This document shows, piece by piece, positions 53,894 through 62,382 of a DNA stretch of 64,000 nucleotides (positions within the stretch are counted from its first letter, which is position 1; the number at the start of each line of letters is the position of its first letter). This DNA is from a virus. A program made the translations under genes and the position numbers. The stretch covers positions 1 to 64,000 of IMG/VR virus record IMGVR_UViG_3300030103_005932; one strand, given 5' to 3'. The notes under the pieces are model-generated. The model did no database searches, was not told where the DNA came from, and was given only the letters and a program-made list of their open reading frames with translations.

Positions 53894-54250
53894 ATGAAAA
53901 CACTTTATTATATCATAGCCTTGGTCTTACTAACGGTAGGTATGATCATCTTTTCAGTAAGCACCGCACAGGCGGGTGGCCCATGGATGGATCAATATTG
54001 TGATGTTGAAACAACACAAATAAGAGTTGTAGACCAACAGGGCAATATTATTGAAAGCAAAATAGAAGAAAAAGTAGTTTGCAATGATGGTGCCAAGGAT
54101 TTCTTGCATGGAATGGGCATTGCAGACAGTTGCCAGATGTTCACTTGGGATATGCCTTTAGGAGAAGTATTAGTGACACAAAGGCAGATTGCATGTCATA
54201 AAATGGATGGGGGATATGAGATTGTTCAAGGTTATCATAGTATTGAGTAG
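53894..54250 (+). CDS. exported hypothetical protein
   Basis: 118 residues. Signal peptide (about 1-27, ALVLLTVGMIIFSVSTAQA) with cleavage before GGPWMDQYC. Four cysteines (YC, VC, SC, AC) could form two disulphides in the periplasm. Overlaps the next gene by 35 bp. No family recognised. Confidence 0.65.
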   Translation: MKTLYYIIALVLLTVGMIIFSVSTAQAGGPWMDQYCDVETTQIRVVDQQGNIIESKIEEKVVCNDGAKDFLHGMGIADSCQMFTWDMPLGEVLVTQRQIACHKMDGGYEIVQGYHSIE

Positions 54251-54662
54251 CCTACTGTTCTCGGCTACTGCGTATGCAGGAAATATGCCCACTGAACACA
54301 AAGGCACAATAGGCGATATGCCAGAGCCTAGGTTATTGGGCGATAATTTAAAATATAGTATGCCAGCATATTTGTTCAGGAAAACGCAGTTTATGAGATT
54401 CAAACTAAACAAGACAGAACAAAAACTGCACGAATCCGCGGTATTCTTCATGCTTAACGAGGTACCAAATGGTAAGATAGTGAGTTGGTACAGCAAAAAG
54501 AGGCTTGCCAACGGTAAGGTGCGTGTGATACACTCATACCAAATATCGGGCGGTTATTGCCGTACATATCAGGCATATATTAAGTTGAACGGTAAACAAC
54601 GGCATATTACAAACAATGCCTGCAAATATATTGGTTCCCCAAGTTGGTCATTTTATAAATAA
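54216..54662 (+). CDS. exported protein with surface-antigen-like C-terminus
   Basis: 148 residues from the ATG at 54216 behind GGGGGAT. Signal peptide RLFKVIIVLSSLLFSATAYA, cleavage near AYA-GN. The C-terminal block ISGGYCRTYQAYIKLNGKQR then ITNNACK is the pattern of the 17-kDa surface antigen/RT0821-like C-terminus (SxxxxCRxYxxxxxxxGxxxxxxxxAC). Found in rickettsial and alphaproteobacterial outer-membrane proteins. A phage copy could disguise or alter the host surface. Family call by eye. Confidence 0.65.
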   Translation: MRLFKVIIVLSSLLFSATAYAGNMPTEHKGTIGDMPEPRLLGDNLKYSMPAYLFRKTQFMRFKLNKTEQKLHESAVFFMLNEVPNGKIVSWYSKKRLANGKVRVIHSYQISGGYCRTYQAYIKLNGKQRHITNNACKYIGSPSWSFYK

Positions 54663-54666
54663 TCGT

Positions 54667-54674
54667 TATAAATA
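54667..54674 (+). promoter_or_regulatory. T4-type late promoter (perfect)
   Basis: TATAAATA with a leader of about 20 nt containing AAAGGAA before the ATG at 54701. Confidence 0.65.
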
Positions 54675-54700
54675 AGTACATTAACAAAGGAATTTAAAAT

Positions 54701-55339
54701 ATGGCTTCAACTGAATATCCATTTAATACACACGGAGTTGGTTCCGATACAGGTGAGAACCACCACTTATACAATATATCAATCGCACAAAGCGGCTTTC
54801 TTTCTACAGACGGTAATGCAGTAGCAGGTGGAGTTAACCCATATTCATACAAAGATTTCGCATCACTTCCAACTAACAAGAATGATGGTTTAAACCTAGC
54901 AAGAGGTGGTGTAAGATTTCAAAAAGTTTTGCAGATTTTAGCAACTTACTCAAACTTTAGAGTATTAAAAATAGCGACAGATTCAAGTGCTGACCAAGAC
55001 ACAGCACCAACAAGTTTAACCTTTAACATACTTTTCGAGAATGATTCGGCAATTCCAACTTCAGGAACTTCAATGGACGGATCAACTTCGTTAGGAAGTA
55101 AAGAAGCAGTATTAAAAGATTTGATTGCTAATGCAATTAAAGGTCCATACACTGAAAACGTGTTGTACTATGATCCAACTCATGTAGCAGGCACAGTTGA
55201 CAGAGGTCCTGTTGTTGAATCTCTAACAGTTTCGGCACCACAGGCAGATGGTGAAATTTTCGAAGCAGTCACAGTAACAAGAATTGGTGAAGCAGATTCT
55301 GTTGGTGACGCAGAGAAACCAACTGACAACGCGGCATAA
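54701..55339 (+). CDS. probable virion structural protein
   Basis: 212 residues, Ser/Thr/Ala-rich with no cysteine, beta-rich in appearance, and glycine/serine loops (GTSMDGSTSLGS). Driven by a perfect TATAAATA late promoter with a ribosome site. The tail ends EKPTDNAA. It looks like a virion protein, for instance a tail or head component; no family recognised. Confidence 0.6.
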   Translation: MASTEYPFNTHGVGSDTGENHHLYNISIAQSGFLSTDGNAVAGGVNPYSYKDFASLPTNKNDGLNLARGGVRFQKVLQILATYSNFRVLKIATDSSADQDTAPTSLTFNILFENDSAIPTSGTSMDGSTSLGSKEAVLKDLIANAIKGPYTENVLYYDPTHVAGTVDRGPVVESLTVSAPQADGEIFEAVTVTRIGEADSVGDAEKPTDNAA

Positions 55340-55383
55340 TTACCAAACAATTCACTAGCATAAATCGGCAACCTCTGTTATAG

Positions 55384-55389
55384 TAAATA
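55384..55389 (+). promoter_or_regulatory. T4-type late promoter
   Basis: GTAAATAC, 10 bp before the ATG at 55400, with no ribosome site. Confidence 0.5.
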
Positions 55390-55399
55390 CATCTATAAA

Positions 55400-57415
55400 A
55401 TGTTTATCGCGATTCTTACATTACTATCGGCATTGTCCATATCAGGTGTAGCAATTTTCTATTCTGTAATTGGACTTGCGACCATCTTTCCGGGTGCATT
55501 TGTACCTGTTGTAATAATGGGCGGAGTGTTGGAGATAGGTAAACTGATCACAGCATCCTGGCTGTATAGGAACTGGAAGTTTACACCTTTCATGCTCAAG
55601 ACCTATCTTACGACGGCGGTCATTATTTTAAGTTTGATTACAAGTATGGGTATCTTTGGATTCCTATCCAAAGCACACCTGGAACAGAACCTTGCATCAG
55701 ACACACTAATACAACGTATCACCATACTTGAGGACAAGATAGAGAGCGAGAAGATGTCCATTGAGAGGCAGACACTGATCATCAATAGGGCAGAAAAGTC
55801 AATCAGCAGGGACACAGGAACAGCATCAGGAGACATAGAGGTTCAACAGTCTATTATTGCAGATGCAAATGAAAAATTAAAAACACTACTTGCAGTCGAG
55901 ACCAACACTGTGAGAGACCTCAATGATAGGTTGAAAGTGCTAGACAAAAATGTCAGTGATGTTTTAACTTCAAACAAATCTTTCTTCAATGAAGAAAAAG
56001 CGGCCGCTGAATTGAAGGCATCACAAAAAGAAGAACGTGCCCAGATTGCCATCAAGGTGAAAGAAGCACAGGAGAGAATAGCAGAACTAAAAGAGGATCA
56101 TAAAATTGAGATAGCAAAAGCACAAGAAATTATTGCCAATATGAGGGCAGGATCCCAGGACAATAAAGGACAGTTCACAAAAGAAATCGAGATAGCAGAA
56201 CAAAAGATATTTGAATCCCAAGGCAGAATAGACTTGTTTATAGTTGAAAAGCAACCACTAGAAAAAGAGATGCTGACACTAGAAGCAGAAATAGGTCCTG
56301 TGAAGTACATAGCCGCTCTTGCCGTGGACTGGGGCATAACTGACAATGTCGAAACAAGCAAGGCTGTAAGATGGGTGATATTATTATTGATAGTGGTGTT
56401 TGATCCACTTGCGGTGTTGCTATTGATCGCGGCCAACCAAAGTTTAATGAGAAGATTTCCACCGGAACCTCCAAAACCACAAGAGATAGTCGACCTTGAA
56501 AAACCAGACGAAGAGGGCGTCGATCTTAAATGGAATGAGATGATGCAAAATAACAACAAGGCAAAACAAGAAGCAGAACAACAACTTGCCGAGTGGCAAT
56601 CCAAGTTAGACTCGTTCAATTTAAAAAGACCAAAACCCGAAGAAAAACCAGTTGAGATTATCCAGGAAGACAACACTATTCCGCACATAGATCTAAAAGG
56701 TCAAAAAAAAACTGAAGACGAAGTAATAGTAGTAGATAATTTAACAGACGGATTTGATCCAGCAGAAGTAGAGGGTTTTGAAGAATTCAATAAGAAATAC
56801 GAAGAACCAGCAGAAGACCAAATCGAGAAATTTAAACAGAGAGAAAAAGAAGAACAAGAAGCACTTGAAGAATATGCTCGTAAGGCAAGGGAGGAAGACA
56901 CACAAGAAACAACAACTGTTGAAGAGGCATTGAAAATGCCAGAATCTCAAAGTGTAGAAACTCCAATAGCAGAGCCTACAATCTCAGAACAGATAGAAGA
57001 AGTAATGGAGCCTGAAAGATTAAGGCCGGACTTCACAGAAGTAATTGAACCAGAAAAAAATATAAGCGGGACTGGGTCGTTAGGACAAGTCAAAGTAGAC
57101 AACAAAAATAAGGTGGTGAAGCCCCCAAAGTCAAGCCTGAGTAATTGGCAAAGAGCCGAATTACTCGACAACTTCCACAAAGAACACGGTAACTTCGAAG
57201 ACGTCCAAGAGTACGTACAGAACGAAGAGCAGAATGACAAAACCTTATGGCGAAAAAATAAGAATCAGACAAGCGAAGTGGACTATCACCAAATGATGGA
57301 AGCACGTATAGATGATCTAATTACTAAGATTGAAAACAACGAAATAGAACTTTCGGACTTGTCCAAAGAAGATCAAAAAGTTATACTAGACATACAAAAT
57401 CAAAAAAATGGATAA
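55400..57415 (+). CDS. large coiled-coil membrane protein
   Basis: 671 residues. Three N-terminal membrane helices (about 3-24, 27-46 and 69-93), a coiled coil of about 200 residues (QRITILEDKIESEKMSIERQ and on), another helix at about 333-355 (VILLLIVVFDPLAVLLLIAA), then a long charged, Glu/Lys-rich C-terminal domain. I recall homologous structural-annotated proteins in T4-like cyanophages and pelagiphages. Probably associated with the host membrane or virion; function unknown. Confidence 0.65.
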   Translation: MFIAILTLLSALSISGVAIFYSVIGLATIFPGAFVPVVIMGGVLEIGKLITASWLYRNWKFTPFMLKTYLTTAVIILSLITSMGIFGFLSKAHLEQNLASDTLIQRITILEDKIESEKMSIERQTLIINRAEKSISRDTGTASGDIEVQQSIIADANEKLKTLLAVETNTVRDLNDRLKVLDKNVSDVLTSNKSFFNEEKAAAELKASQKEERAQIAIKVKEAQERIAELKEDHKIEIAKAQEIIANMRAGSQDNKGQFTKEIEIAEQKIFESQGRIDLFIVEKQPLEKEMLTLEAEIGPVKYIAALAVDWGITDNVETSKAVRWVILLLIVVFDPLAVLLLIAANQSLMRRFPPEPPKPQEIVDLEKPDEEGVDLKWNEMMQNNNKAKQEAEQQLAEWQSKLDSFNLKRPKPEEKPVEIIQEDNTIPHIDLKGQKKTEDEVIVVDNLTDGFDPAEVEGFEEFNKKYEEPAEDQIEKFKQREKEEQEALEEYARKAREEDTQETTTVEEALKMPESQSVETPIAEPTISEQIEEVMEPERLRPDFTEVIEPEKNISGTGSLGQVKVDNKNKVVKPPKSSLSNWQRAELLDNFHKEHGNFEDVQEYVQNEEQNDKTLWRKNKNQTSEVDYHQMMEARIDDLITKIENNEIELSDLSKEDQKVILDIQNQKNG

Positions 57416-57722
57416 TAAAGAAAATAAAGCACTTGGCAAGTTAACACTTGTGACACCTCCTTCTATGATCAAACCCGACGACATAAGTTTTACCATAATT
57501 AATTTCAATGACGACCAAAAGAAAACATTTAGCGAAACACTAAATGAAGTGCTTCCATACAACCATGTGACTGTGTTTATTTGGGACAAAGTTACAACCG
57601 AAGATAAGTGGTACAAAATGGCACATGAGATGAGCGACTACCAAATAGACAATCAACAAAACATTGTAGATGTAATTAAAAGCAGTAAGATTGATTATGA
57701 CAGAAGAAAATCTAGTTTGTAG
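57408..57722 (+). CDS. hypothetical protein
   Basis: 104 residues, overlapping the previous gene by 8 bp and the ClpX gene by 26 bp. Beta-like N-terminal half (KLTLVTPPSMIKPDD), Lys/Asp-rich end. No motif recognised. It may be translated together with ClpX. Confidence 0.55.
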   Translation: MDNKENKALGKLTLVTPPSMIKPDDISFTIINFNDDQKKTFSETLNEVLPYNHVTVFIWDKVTTEDKWYKMAHEMSDYQIDNQQNIVDVIKSSKIDYDRRKSSL

Positions 57723-58944
57723 TTTTTGTAATAAAAGCCGTAAAGATGTAACCAAAATGATTGTTGGTGCAAGGAAGACATCTATCTGTAATGAGTGTGT
57801 GAAACTTTGTGTGGAGATACTCGATGAAGATATAGTAAAGGCAAGGAAAGAAAAACTGTATGCAGGTGACAAGAATATTTTAAATCCTGTGGCTATTAAG
57901 GAACATCTTGACCAATATGTCATAGGACAAGACAATGCTAAAACTGTTCTATCTGTTGCAGTGGCCAACCACTATAAAAGAATTGTGCAACCACCTATTG
58001 ATTTTGAATTGGACAAGTCAAATGTGATAGTATTAGGCGCCACTGGTGCAGGAAAAACTTTAATGGCGAGAACGATTGCCAAATATCTAGAAGTTCCTTT
58101 TGCTATTGCTGATGCCACAACGCTGACCGAATCAGGTTACGTTGGCGAGGATGTTGAAAATGTTGTTCAGAAACTCTATGCAAATGCAGACGGTGACATA
58201 GAAAAAACACAAAAGGGCATAATCTTTATAGACGAAATTGATAAGATATGTCGTAAAGGAGAAAACACATCACTTACAAGAGATGTTTCAGGCGAAGGTG
58301 TGCAACAAGGCTTACTTAAGATAGTTGAAGGCACAGAATGTAGAGTGCCTCCCCATGGCGGAAGAAAACATCCAGATCAACAAACTGTAAAGATAGATAC
58401 CACCAATATACTTTTTATAGTAGGAGGAGCATTTACAGAACTTGAAAAACAGATCAGAAGTAAGAAGTCCGGAGGTATGGGATTTGGAACAAAACTGAAA
58501 GAACAGGACGACAGAAACTACCTTTCGGAAGTTAAACCAGAAGATCTTATAAAGTATGGATTGATACCTGAGTTTGTAGGAAGATTCTCTATGATAACCA
58601 ACATTGATTCTTTAAGTGAAGATCAACTGATGAGAATCCTGACAGAACCAAAAAATGCCGTTCTAAAACAAATCAAGTATCTTTTTGGATTGGATGATAT
58701 TGATATTGAGTTTACCAAAGATTCAAAAATAGCAATAGCCAAAAAAGCAAAAGCACTAGGCACAAACGCAAGGGGTCTTAAAAACATAGTAGATTCAGTA
58801 GTCATGCCATATCAGTTTGATGCTAATGAAATGAGAAACAGAGGTGTACACAAGATACAGATCACAGGTGCTGTGGTTGACAAAGGTGCTGACCCTGTGT
58901 TACTATTTAAAAAGACGGATGCGAAAAAACAACAGAACAAATAA
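57697..58944 (+). CDS. clpX: ATP-dependent protease ATPase subunit ClpX
   Basis: 415 residues from the ATG at 57697. Full-length ClpX: N-terminal zinc-binding domain (Cys 8, 11, 31, 34), Walker A GATGAGKT (114-121), pore loop GYVG (147-150), Walker B IIFIDE (175-180), RKH loop (223-225) and GRF (295-297). In the ClpP-binding loop the usual IGF is MGF (261-263), a conservative change that should still dock to ClpP. It unfolds substrates for host ClpP, as no clpP is seen here. It overlaps the bS21 gene by 26 bp. Confidence 0.97.
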   Translation: MTEENLVCSFCNKSRKDVTKMIVGARKTSICNECVKLCVEILDEDIVKARKEKLYAGDKNILNPVAIKEHLDQYVIGQDNAKTVLSVAVANHYKRIVQPPIDFELDKSNVIVLGATGAGKTLMARTIAKYLEVPFAIADATTLTESGYVGEDVENVVQKLYANADGDIEKTQKGIIFIDEIDKICRKGENTSLTRDVSGEGVQQGLLKIVEGTECRVPPHGGRKHPDQQTVKIDTTNILFIVGGAFTELEKQIRSKKSGGMGFGTKLKEQDDRNYLSEVKPEDLIKYGLIPEFVGRFSMITNIDSLSEDQLMRILTEPKNAVLKQIKYLFGLDDIDIEFTKDSKIAIAKKAKALGTNARGLKNIVDSVVMPYQFDANEMRNRGVHKIQITGAVVDKGADPVLLFKKTDAKKQQNK

Positions 58945-59191
58945 TAGACCACTAGGATTTCACGGATACTACGTAGAAGTACCGCCGGGAGGAGATGCCG
59001 TTAGAGCATACAGAAAGATCAAAAGGTGGATCAAAGAAGATAAATTTGTAGACCAAATACGAGCCAACAGCACTTACCAAAAACCATCAGAAATCAAACG
59101 TGAGAAACAAAAGGAACGCAGAAAGACATTACGTAGACTTAGGAGAGAACGTGACGACAATCTTTCTGTGAGGGTACAACGTGGCAGATAA
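58919..59191 (+). CDS. rpsU: ribosomal protein bS21 homologue
   Basis: 90 residues from the ATG at 58919 ([20 protein letters not shown]). The centre and end match bS21: GDAVRAYRKIKRWIKEDKFV, then KPSEIKREKQKERRKTLRRL. Family members sit on the 30S platform near the anti-Shine-Dalgarno end and help initiation. bS21 is among the commonest ribosomal proteins in viruses, including pelagiphages. It extends ClpX, suggesting coupled translation. A phage copy could favour phage messages, many of which appear leaderless. Confidence 0.8.
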   Translation: MRKNNRTNNRPLGFHGYYVEVPPGGDAVRAYRKIKRWIKEDKFVDQIRANSTYQKPSEIKREKQKERRKTLRRLRRERDDNLSVRVQRGR

Positions 59192-59202
59192 CTATTTCTA
59201 CC

Positions 59203-60480
59203 ATGTGCGGAATATACTACTCCAATAAAATTAACAAATATAATTCAACCGGTCTTAAAAGACGTGGTCCTGAAAAATGGACGGAAGAACAAAATGAACT
59301 AGGACATTTTGGACATGGTCTTTTGTCTACCATTGGCGAGAAGACAGAACAACCTCTTCATAACTCTCATGGAATCCTATTATACAACGGGAGCACCTAT
59401 AATCAAAAATCAAATGACACAAAATTTATATCAGATAATTTAAATGACAAAGTAGAAGACTGTGTGGAATTTATTAAAACACTCAAAGGAGAATATGCCC
59501 TAATATACAATACGGAAAAATTTGTGGTATTTGGTTGCGATGTGTTCGCGGTTAGGCCATTATATTTCTACTTTGATGAGCAAACTATTAGTGTGGCAAG
59601 TTATCCTCAGGCACTTGAGCATCACATCGCTCAATACAGATGCGAGGGCAACAAGATCTATGTCTATGATAAAACTACAAAGCATCTTAGAAATGTAACA
59701 AATAAAGAATGGAATCTAATACAAAACATCAACAACTACGACAAGGTCTTTGAAAATTTTGAGGACGCAGTGCAGTTAAGACATACAGACAACAACATGT
59801 ACACAGTCAGCGGCGGGCATGACACTGGAGTAATTGCATCTTGCCTGGAGAAAAAATTTAAGTCATTTCACGGATCATTTGTGTTTCCCCATGGAGAGGA
59901 CGAAAGCATCATGAAGGAACGTGCAATAAGGCACAGATTAAAGCCTGCAAATTTCAAGGAGACAGAAGACCTGCATACAGCCGAACAGGTAAGGCAGATG
60001 TTGTTAAGGAGAAACGATGAGTCGAGAAACTCCTATGCATCAAACGGATTGACAACTATAATTTTAAAATATATGAAACCAAACAATATGAAAATATTAG
60101 TAATGGGATCTGGAGGAGATGAAATTTATGCGGACTATGGATTCGCGGGAGAAAGTATAGACTGGCACGGAGCAGGCGGAAAAAAGGAGCAGGCAACAGA
60201 TTCAAAATTTGGAGGGCATTTTCCTCCTAACCTAGAACTAGTATGGCCTTGGCATAACCATGTTCAATATCAAAGTAAATTCATAGAAAAGCACGAAGCC
60301 GTAGGAGGCTATTGGGGGATAGAAGTAAGATGTCCTTTGCTTGATGCGGACCTTGTACAGTCTTGGTTAAACACTACGCATACCTTGAAAAACAAAGAAT
60401 ACAAAGGATGGATGGCAGAATACATGCGACAAAACAATTATCCTTTTTCTGATAAGAAAAAAACCATATTTGCTTGGTAA
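59203..60480 (+). CDS. glutamine-dependent asparagine-synthase-like amidotransferase
   Basis: 425 residues. Class II glutaminase N-terminus MCGIYYS (Cys 2 nucleophile) and KRRGPE; then the ATP-pyrophosphatase loop SGGHDTG (203-209), a variant of SGGLDSS. GSGGDEIYADY and RCPLLDADLV follow, as in AsnB. Shorter than host AsnB (about 550), with a trimmed C-terminal domain. It may make asparagine or amidate another substrate; the loop variant leaves this open. Confidence 0.8.
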   Translation: MCGIYYSNKINKYNSTGLKRRGPEKWTEEQNELGHFGHGLLSTIGEKTEQPLHNSHGILLYNGSTYNQKSNDTKFISDNLNDKVEDCVEFIKTLKGEYALIYNTEKFVVFGCDVFAVRPLYFYFDEQTISVASYPQALEHHIAQYRCEGNKIYVYDKTTKHLRNVTNKEWNLIQNINNYDKVFENFEDAVQLRHTDNNMYTVSGGHDTGVIASCLEKKFKSFHGSFVFPHGEDESIMKERAIRHRLKPANFKETEDLHTAEQVRQMLLRRNDESRNSYASNGLTTIILKYMKPNNMKILVMGSGGDEIYADYGFAGESIDWHGAGGKKEQATDSKFGGHFPPNLELVWPWHNHVQYQSKFIEKHEAVGGYWGIEVRCPLLDADLVQSWLNTTHTLKNKEYKGWMAEYMRQNNYPFSDKKKTIFAW

Positions 60481-60491
60481 AAGGTCGCAAT

Positions 60492-60519
60492 TTGACAAAT
60501 CATACATATATGTTATAAT
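60492..60519 (+). promoter_or_regulatory. sigma70-type promoter
   Basis: TTGACA, 16-bp spacer, perfect TATAAT; overlaps an ATAAATA late-promoter motif at 60518. It serves hsp20 with a leader of about 65 nt, which includes GAAGAT/ATCTTC at 60532-60555. Confidence 0.8.
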
Positions 60520-60524
60520 AAATA
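60519..60524 (+). promoter_or_regulatory. late-promoter-like site
   Basis: TAAATA overlapping the TATAAT of the sigma70-type promoter at 60492, giving hsp20 two possible expression phases. Confidence 0.4.
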
Positions 60525-60590
60525 CAGTTGAAGATTGCTATAGATAGGATCTTCACAACATTAACTCGCTTAACAATAGGAGGAAAGCAC

Positions 60591-61031
60591 ATGACAAAAA
60601 ATCTATCTATCTTTAATAACTTAAGACCACTAACCGTAGGGTTCGATGATATGTTCGATCACTTTGAACATATGATGGACGATAGTTTCTTCAGAGGAAC
60701 TCTCGGAAATTTCCCACCATATAATATAGTAAAAACTGGTGAGAACACCTATGATGTTGAACTTGCACTAGCAGGTTTCAGCAAAAAAGACATCGAAGTA
60801 GAATACAAAGAGAATCTGCTTACAGTCAAATCTAAAAAACAAGAAGAGACAAAAGATGAGGATGGTAATATCATTCACAGAGGCATATCCAAAAGGATGT
60901 TCTCTAAAAGTTTTACCATTGCAAACGATGTAGAGGTCAAAGGTGCCGAACTGAAAGACGGCTTACTGAAAGTGTCCATGGAAAGAATCGTTCCTGAGCA
61001 CAAGAAAGCAAAACTAATCGACATCAAATAA
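60591..61031 (+). CDS. small heat shock protein, Hsp20/alpha-crystallin
   Basis: 146 residues from the ATG at 60591 behind AGGAGGAAAG. The alpha-crystallin domain begins PPYNIVKTGENTYDVELALA, with the typical AGFSKKDIEV and GISKRMFSKSFTI, and GLLKVSM near the end. The chaperone holds unfolding proteins. T4-like phages often carry it. Beside ClpX and ClpS it extends a protein-quality module. A longer start at 60528 (TTG) is rejected. Confidence 0.9.
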   Translation: MTKNLSIFNNLRPLTVGFDDMFDHFEHMMDDSFFRGTLGNFPPYNIVKTGENTYDVELALAGFSKKDIEVEYKENLLTVKSKKQEETKDEDGNIIHRGISKRMFSKSFTIANDVEVKGAELKDGLLKVSMERIVPEHKKAKLIDIK

Positions 61032-61067
61032 TCATTGAGATGGATGGGGTGGTAAAACACCCCACCA

Positions 61068-61095
61068 TTGACATATTACGAATATATGCTACAAT
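61068..61095 (+). promoter_or_regulatory. sigma70-type promoter
   Basis: TTGACA, 16-bp spacer, TACAAT, preceded by a GGGGTG/CACCCC hairpin (61046-61063) that may end the hsp20 transcript. The ATG at 61101 lies about 5 bp beyond the -10, so output would be leaderless or near so. Confidence 0.7.
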
Positions 61096-61100
61096 AAGGA

Positions 61101-61406
61101 ATGACTATGGCTACAGATATACACACACTTACAAAAGAAAAAGTTAAACTAGACGAACCTGGATTATATGATGTCATCTTTTTGAACGACAATATAACGA
61201 CAATGGAATTTGTGGTTAGAGTTCTTAAACAGATATTTGGCAAGACACCGGAACAGGCTCTCAACATAACAAATAAGATACATCAAGACGGACAAGGAGT
61301 TGTCGGCTCGTACGTACACGAAGTGGCAGAGCAGAAAGGTATAGAGACAACACTGTTGGCAAGACAAGAAAACTTTCCGCTACAAATTAAAGTAAAAAAA
61401 CAATGA
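61101..61406 (+). CDS. clpS: ClpS-like protease adaptor
   Basis: 101 residues. The core YDVIFLNDNITTMEFVVRVL and KIHQDGQGVVGSYVHEVAEQ match ClpS, the N-degron adaptor that binds ClpA. The hydrophobic pocket residues (DN, TTM, H-QDG) are in place. The phage lacks clpA here, so it would act with host ClpA. It could redirect proteolysis together with phage ClpX and tmRNA. The second ATG at 61107 is an alternative start. Confidence 0.9.
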   Translation: MTMATDIHTLTKEKVKLDEPGLYDVIFLNDNITTMEFVVRVLKQIFGKTPEQALNITNKIHQDGQGVVGSYVHEVAEQKGIETTLLARQENFPLQIKVKKQ

Positions 61407-61756
61407 TCGAAATAGTGGATCATAGGAAATATGTGATGGACAATCAACCCATCCAACAGTTCTTGCTTGATCGACTTCCAGGACAAAATGATAAGTTTTT
61501 TGGTACCTTGGACAAAGCATTAGAGAGATTCAACAGCATACTGCTTAAATTGAGCCAAGATCCGATATTGGCGCAAGAACATAACCACAAAGTAATACAA
61601 TGCCAAAATGCTATACACGATTTTTACCAATACACTTGTAAACTTACCAATACGGAAAACTGGTTTAAAAAAACTTATTACAGGATCCGTTTACACAGGA
61701 TAGGAATAAAAAGTATTCCAAAGATAAAAAAACTTTTCAATCAACTAGATAATTAA
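61403..61756 (+). CDS. hypothetical basic protein
   Basis: 117 residues, ATGA overlap with clpS. Basic C-terminus (IRLHRIGIKSIPKIKKLFNQ). The block LERFNSILLKLSQDPILAQE suggests helices. No motif recognised. Four-gene run with the membrane protein and glutaredoxin follows. Confidence 0.6.
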   Translation: MIEIVDHRKYVMDNQPIQQFLLDRLPGQNDKFFGTLDKALERFNSILLKLSQDPILAQEHNHKVIQCQNAIHDFYQYTCKLTNTENWFKKTYYRIRLHRIGIKSIPKIKKLFNQLDN

Positions 61757-61760
61757 CGGT

Positions 61761-61967
61761 ATGCTTAACTGGATATTTTGGGCAATACCTAGAGAATATG
61801 TAAAGAGATATTTCATTACCCTTTGGTTGGTTATGTTCATCATACCAAATTACATTTTTGGCTTGTATTTCACTAAAATTGGATTTATAATAAACTTGCT
61901 TTGGTACGACATGATCTTTTATGGATGGGTACGTGTCAAACAAACATTGGAAGGAGATAAAAAATGA
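61761..61967 (+). CDS. small membrane protein
   Basis: 68 residues. Two hydrophobic segments (about 17-37, 40-56) with conserved aromatic residues and a basic N-terminus (PREYVKRYF). It overlaps the glutaredoxin gene by 4 bp. No family recognised; a membrane partner for the redox genes is possible only by position. Confidence 0.55.
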   Translation: MLNWIFWAIPREYVKRYFITLWLVMFIIPNYIFGLYFTKIGFIINLLWYDMIFYGWVRVKQTLEGDKK

Positions 61968-62188
61968 AGGCAATTGTATGGAGCAAACCTGCCTGTGCTT
62001 ATTGCGAAAAGGCAAAAAATCTTTTGAAAACCAAAGGTATAGAGTACGAGGAAAAAAATATTGCTGACGGATACAAAATACAGGATTTGTTGGAATTGGT
62101 TCCAAATGCGAGAACAATGCCGCAGATCTGGTTAGATGAGGAATATGTAGGCGGGTACTTCGAACTTGAAAAGAAATTAACAGAGTAG
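61964..62188 (+). CDS. glutaredoxin
   Basis: 74 residues with a dithiol active site CAYC (11-14), a cis-proline in TMPQIW, and GGYFEL near the end: a complete, short glutaredoxin. It can reduce the ribonucleotide reductase and other disulphides, and would fit with Fe-S handling by the ferredoxin, SufE and SufT genes downstream. T4 has a comparable nrdC. Confidence 0.9.
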   Translation: MKAIVWSKPACAYCEKAKNLLKTKGIEYEEKNIADGYKIQDLLELVPNARTMPQIWLDEEYVGGYFELEKKLTE

Positions 62189-62195
62189 GAGAGAC

Positions 62196-62381
62196 ATGAT
62201 CAAAGACGCACTTATAAAAAAATTGCAAGGTGACATAGAAGTCGCGAAAGCGGACTTGAAAACTTTTATGGCGCAACCAATGGGTGTAGCAGAACATATC
62301 GACTACGTGGTCACAGCAGAAAAAAAACTTGAAGCATTGGCCCACGCAGAAGATAAACTCGAGTCGCTGATGAATTTATAA
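62196..62381 (+). CDS. small conserved phage protein
   Basis: 61 residues, helical and charged ([20 protein letters not shown]). The ATG lies 8 bp past the glutaredoxin stop, with GGAGAGAC before it. I recall such short helical proteins in cyanophages near the ferredoxin/SufE genes. Function unknown. Confidence 0.6.
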   Translation: MIKDALIKKLQGDIEVAKADLKTFMAQPMGVAEHIDYVVTAEKKLEALAHAEDKLESLMNL

Positions 62382-62382
62382 C

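Noticed and set aside
56098-56688. 196-residue minus-strand frame within the coiled-coil membrane gene
   Set aside because: Cys/Ser/Phe-rich mirror sequence of Lys/Glu codons; the plus frame is clearly the gene.
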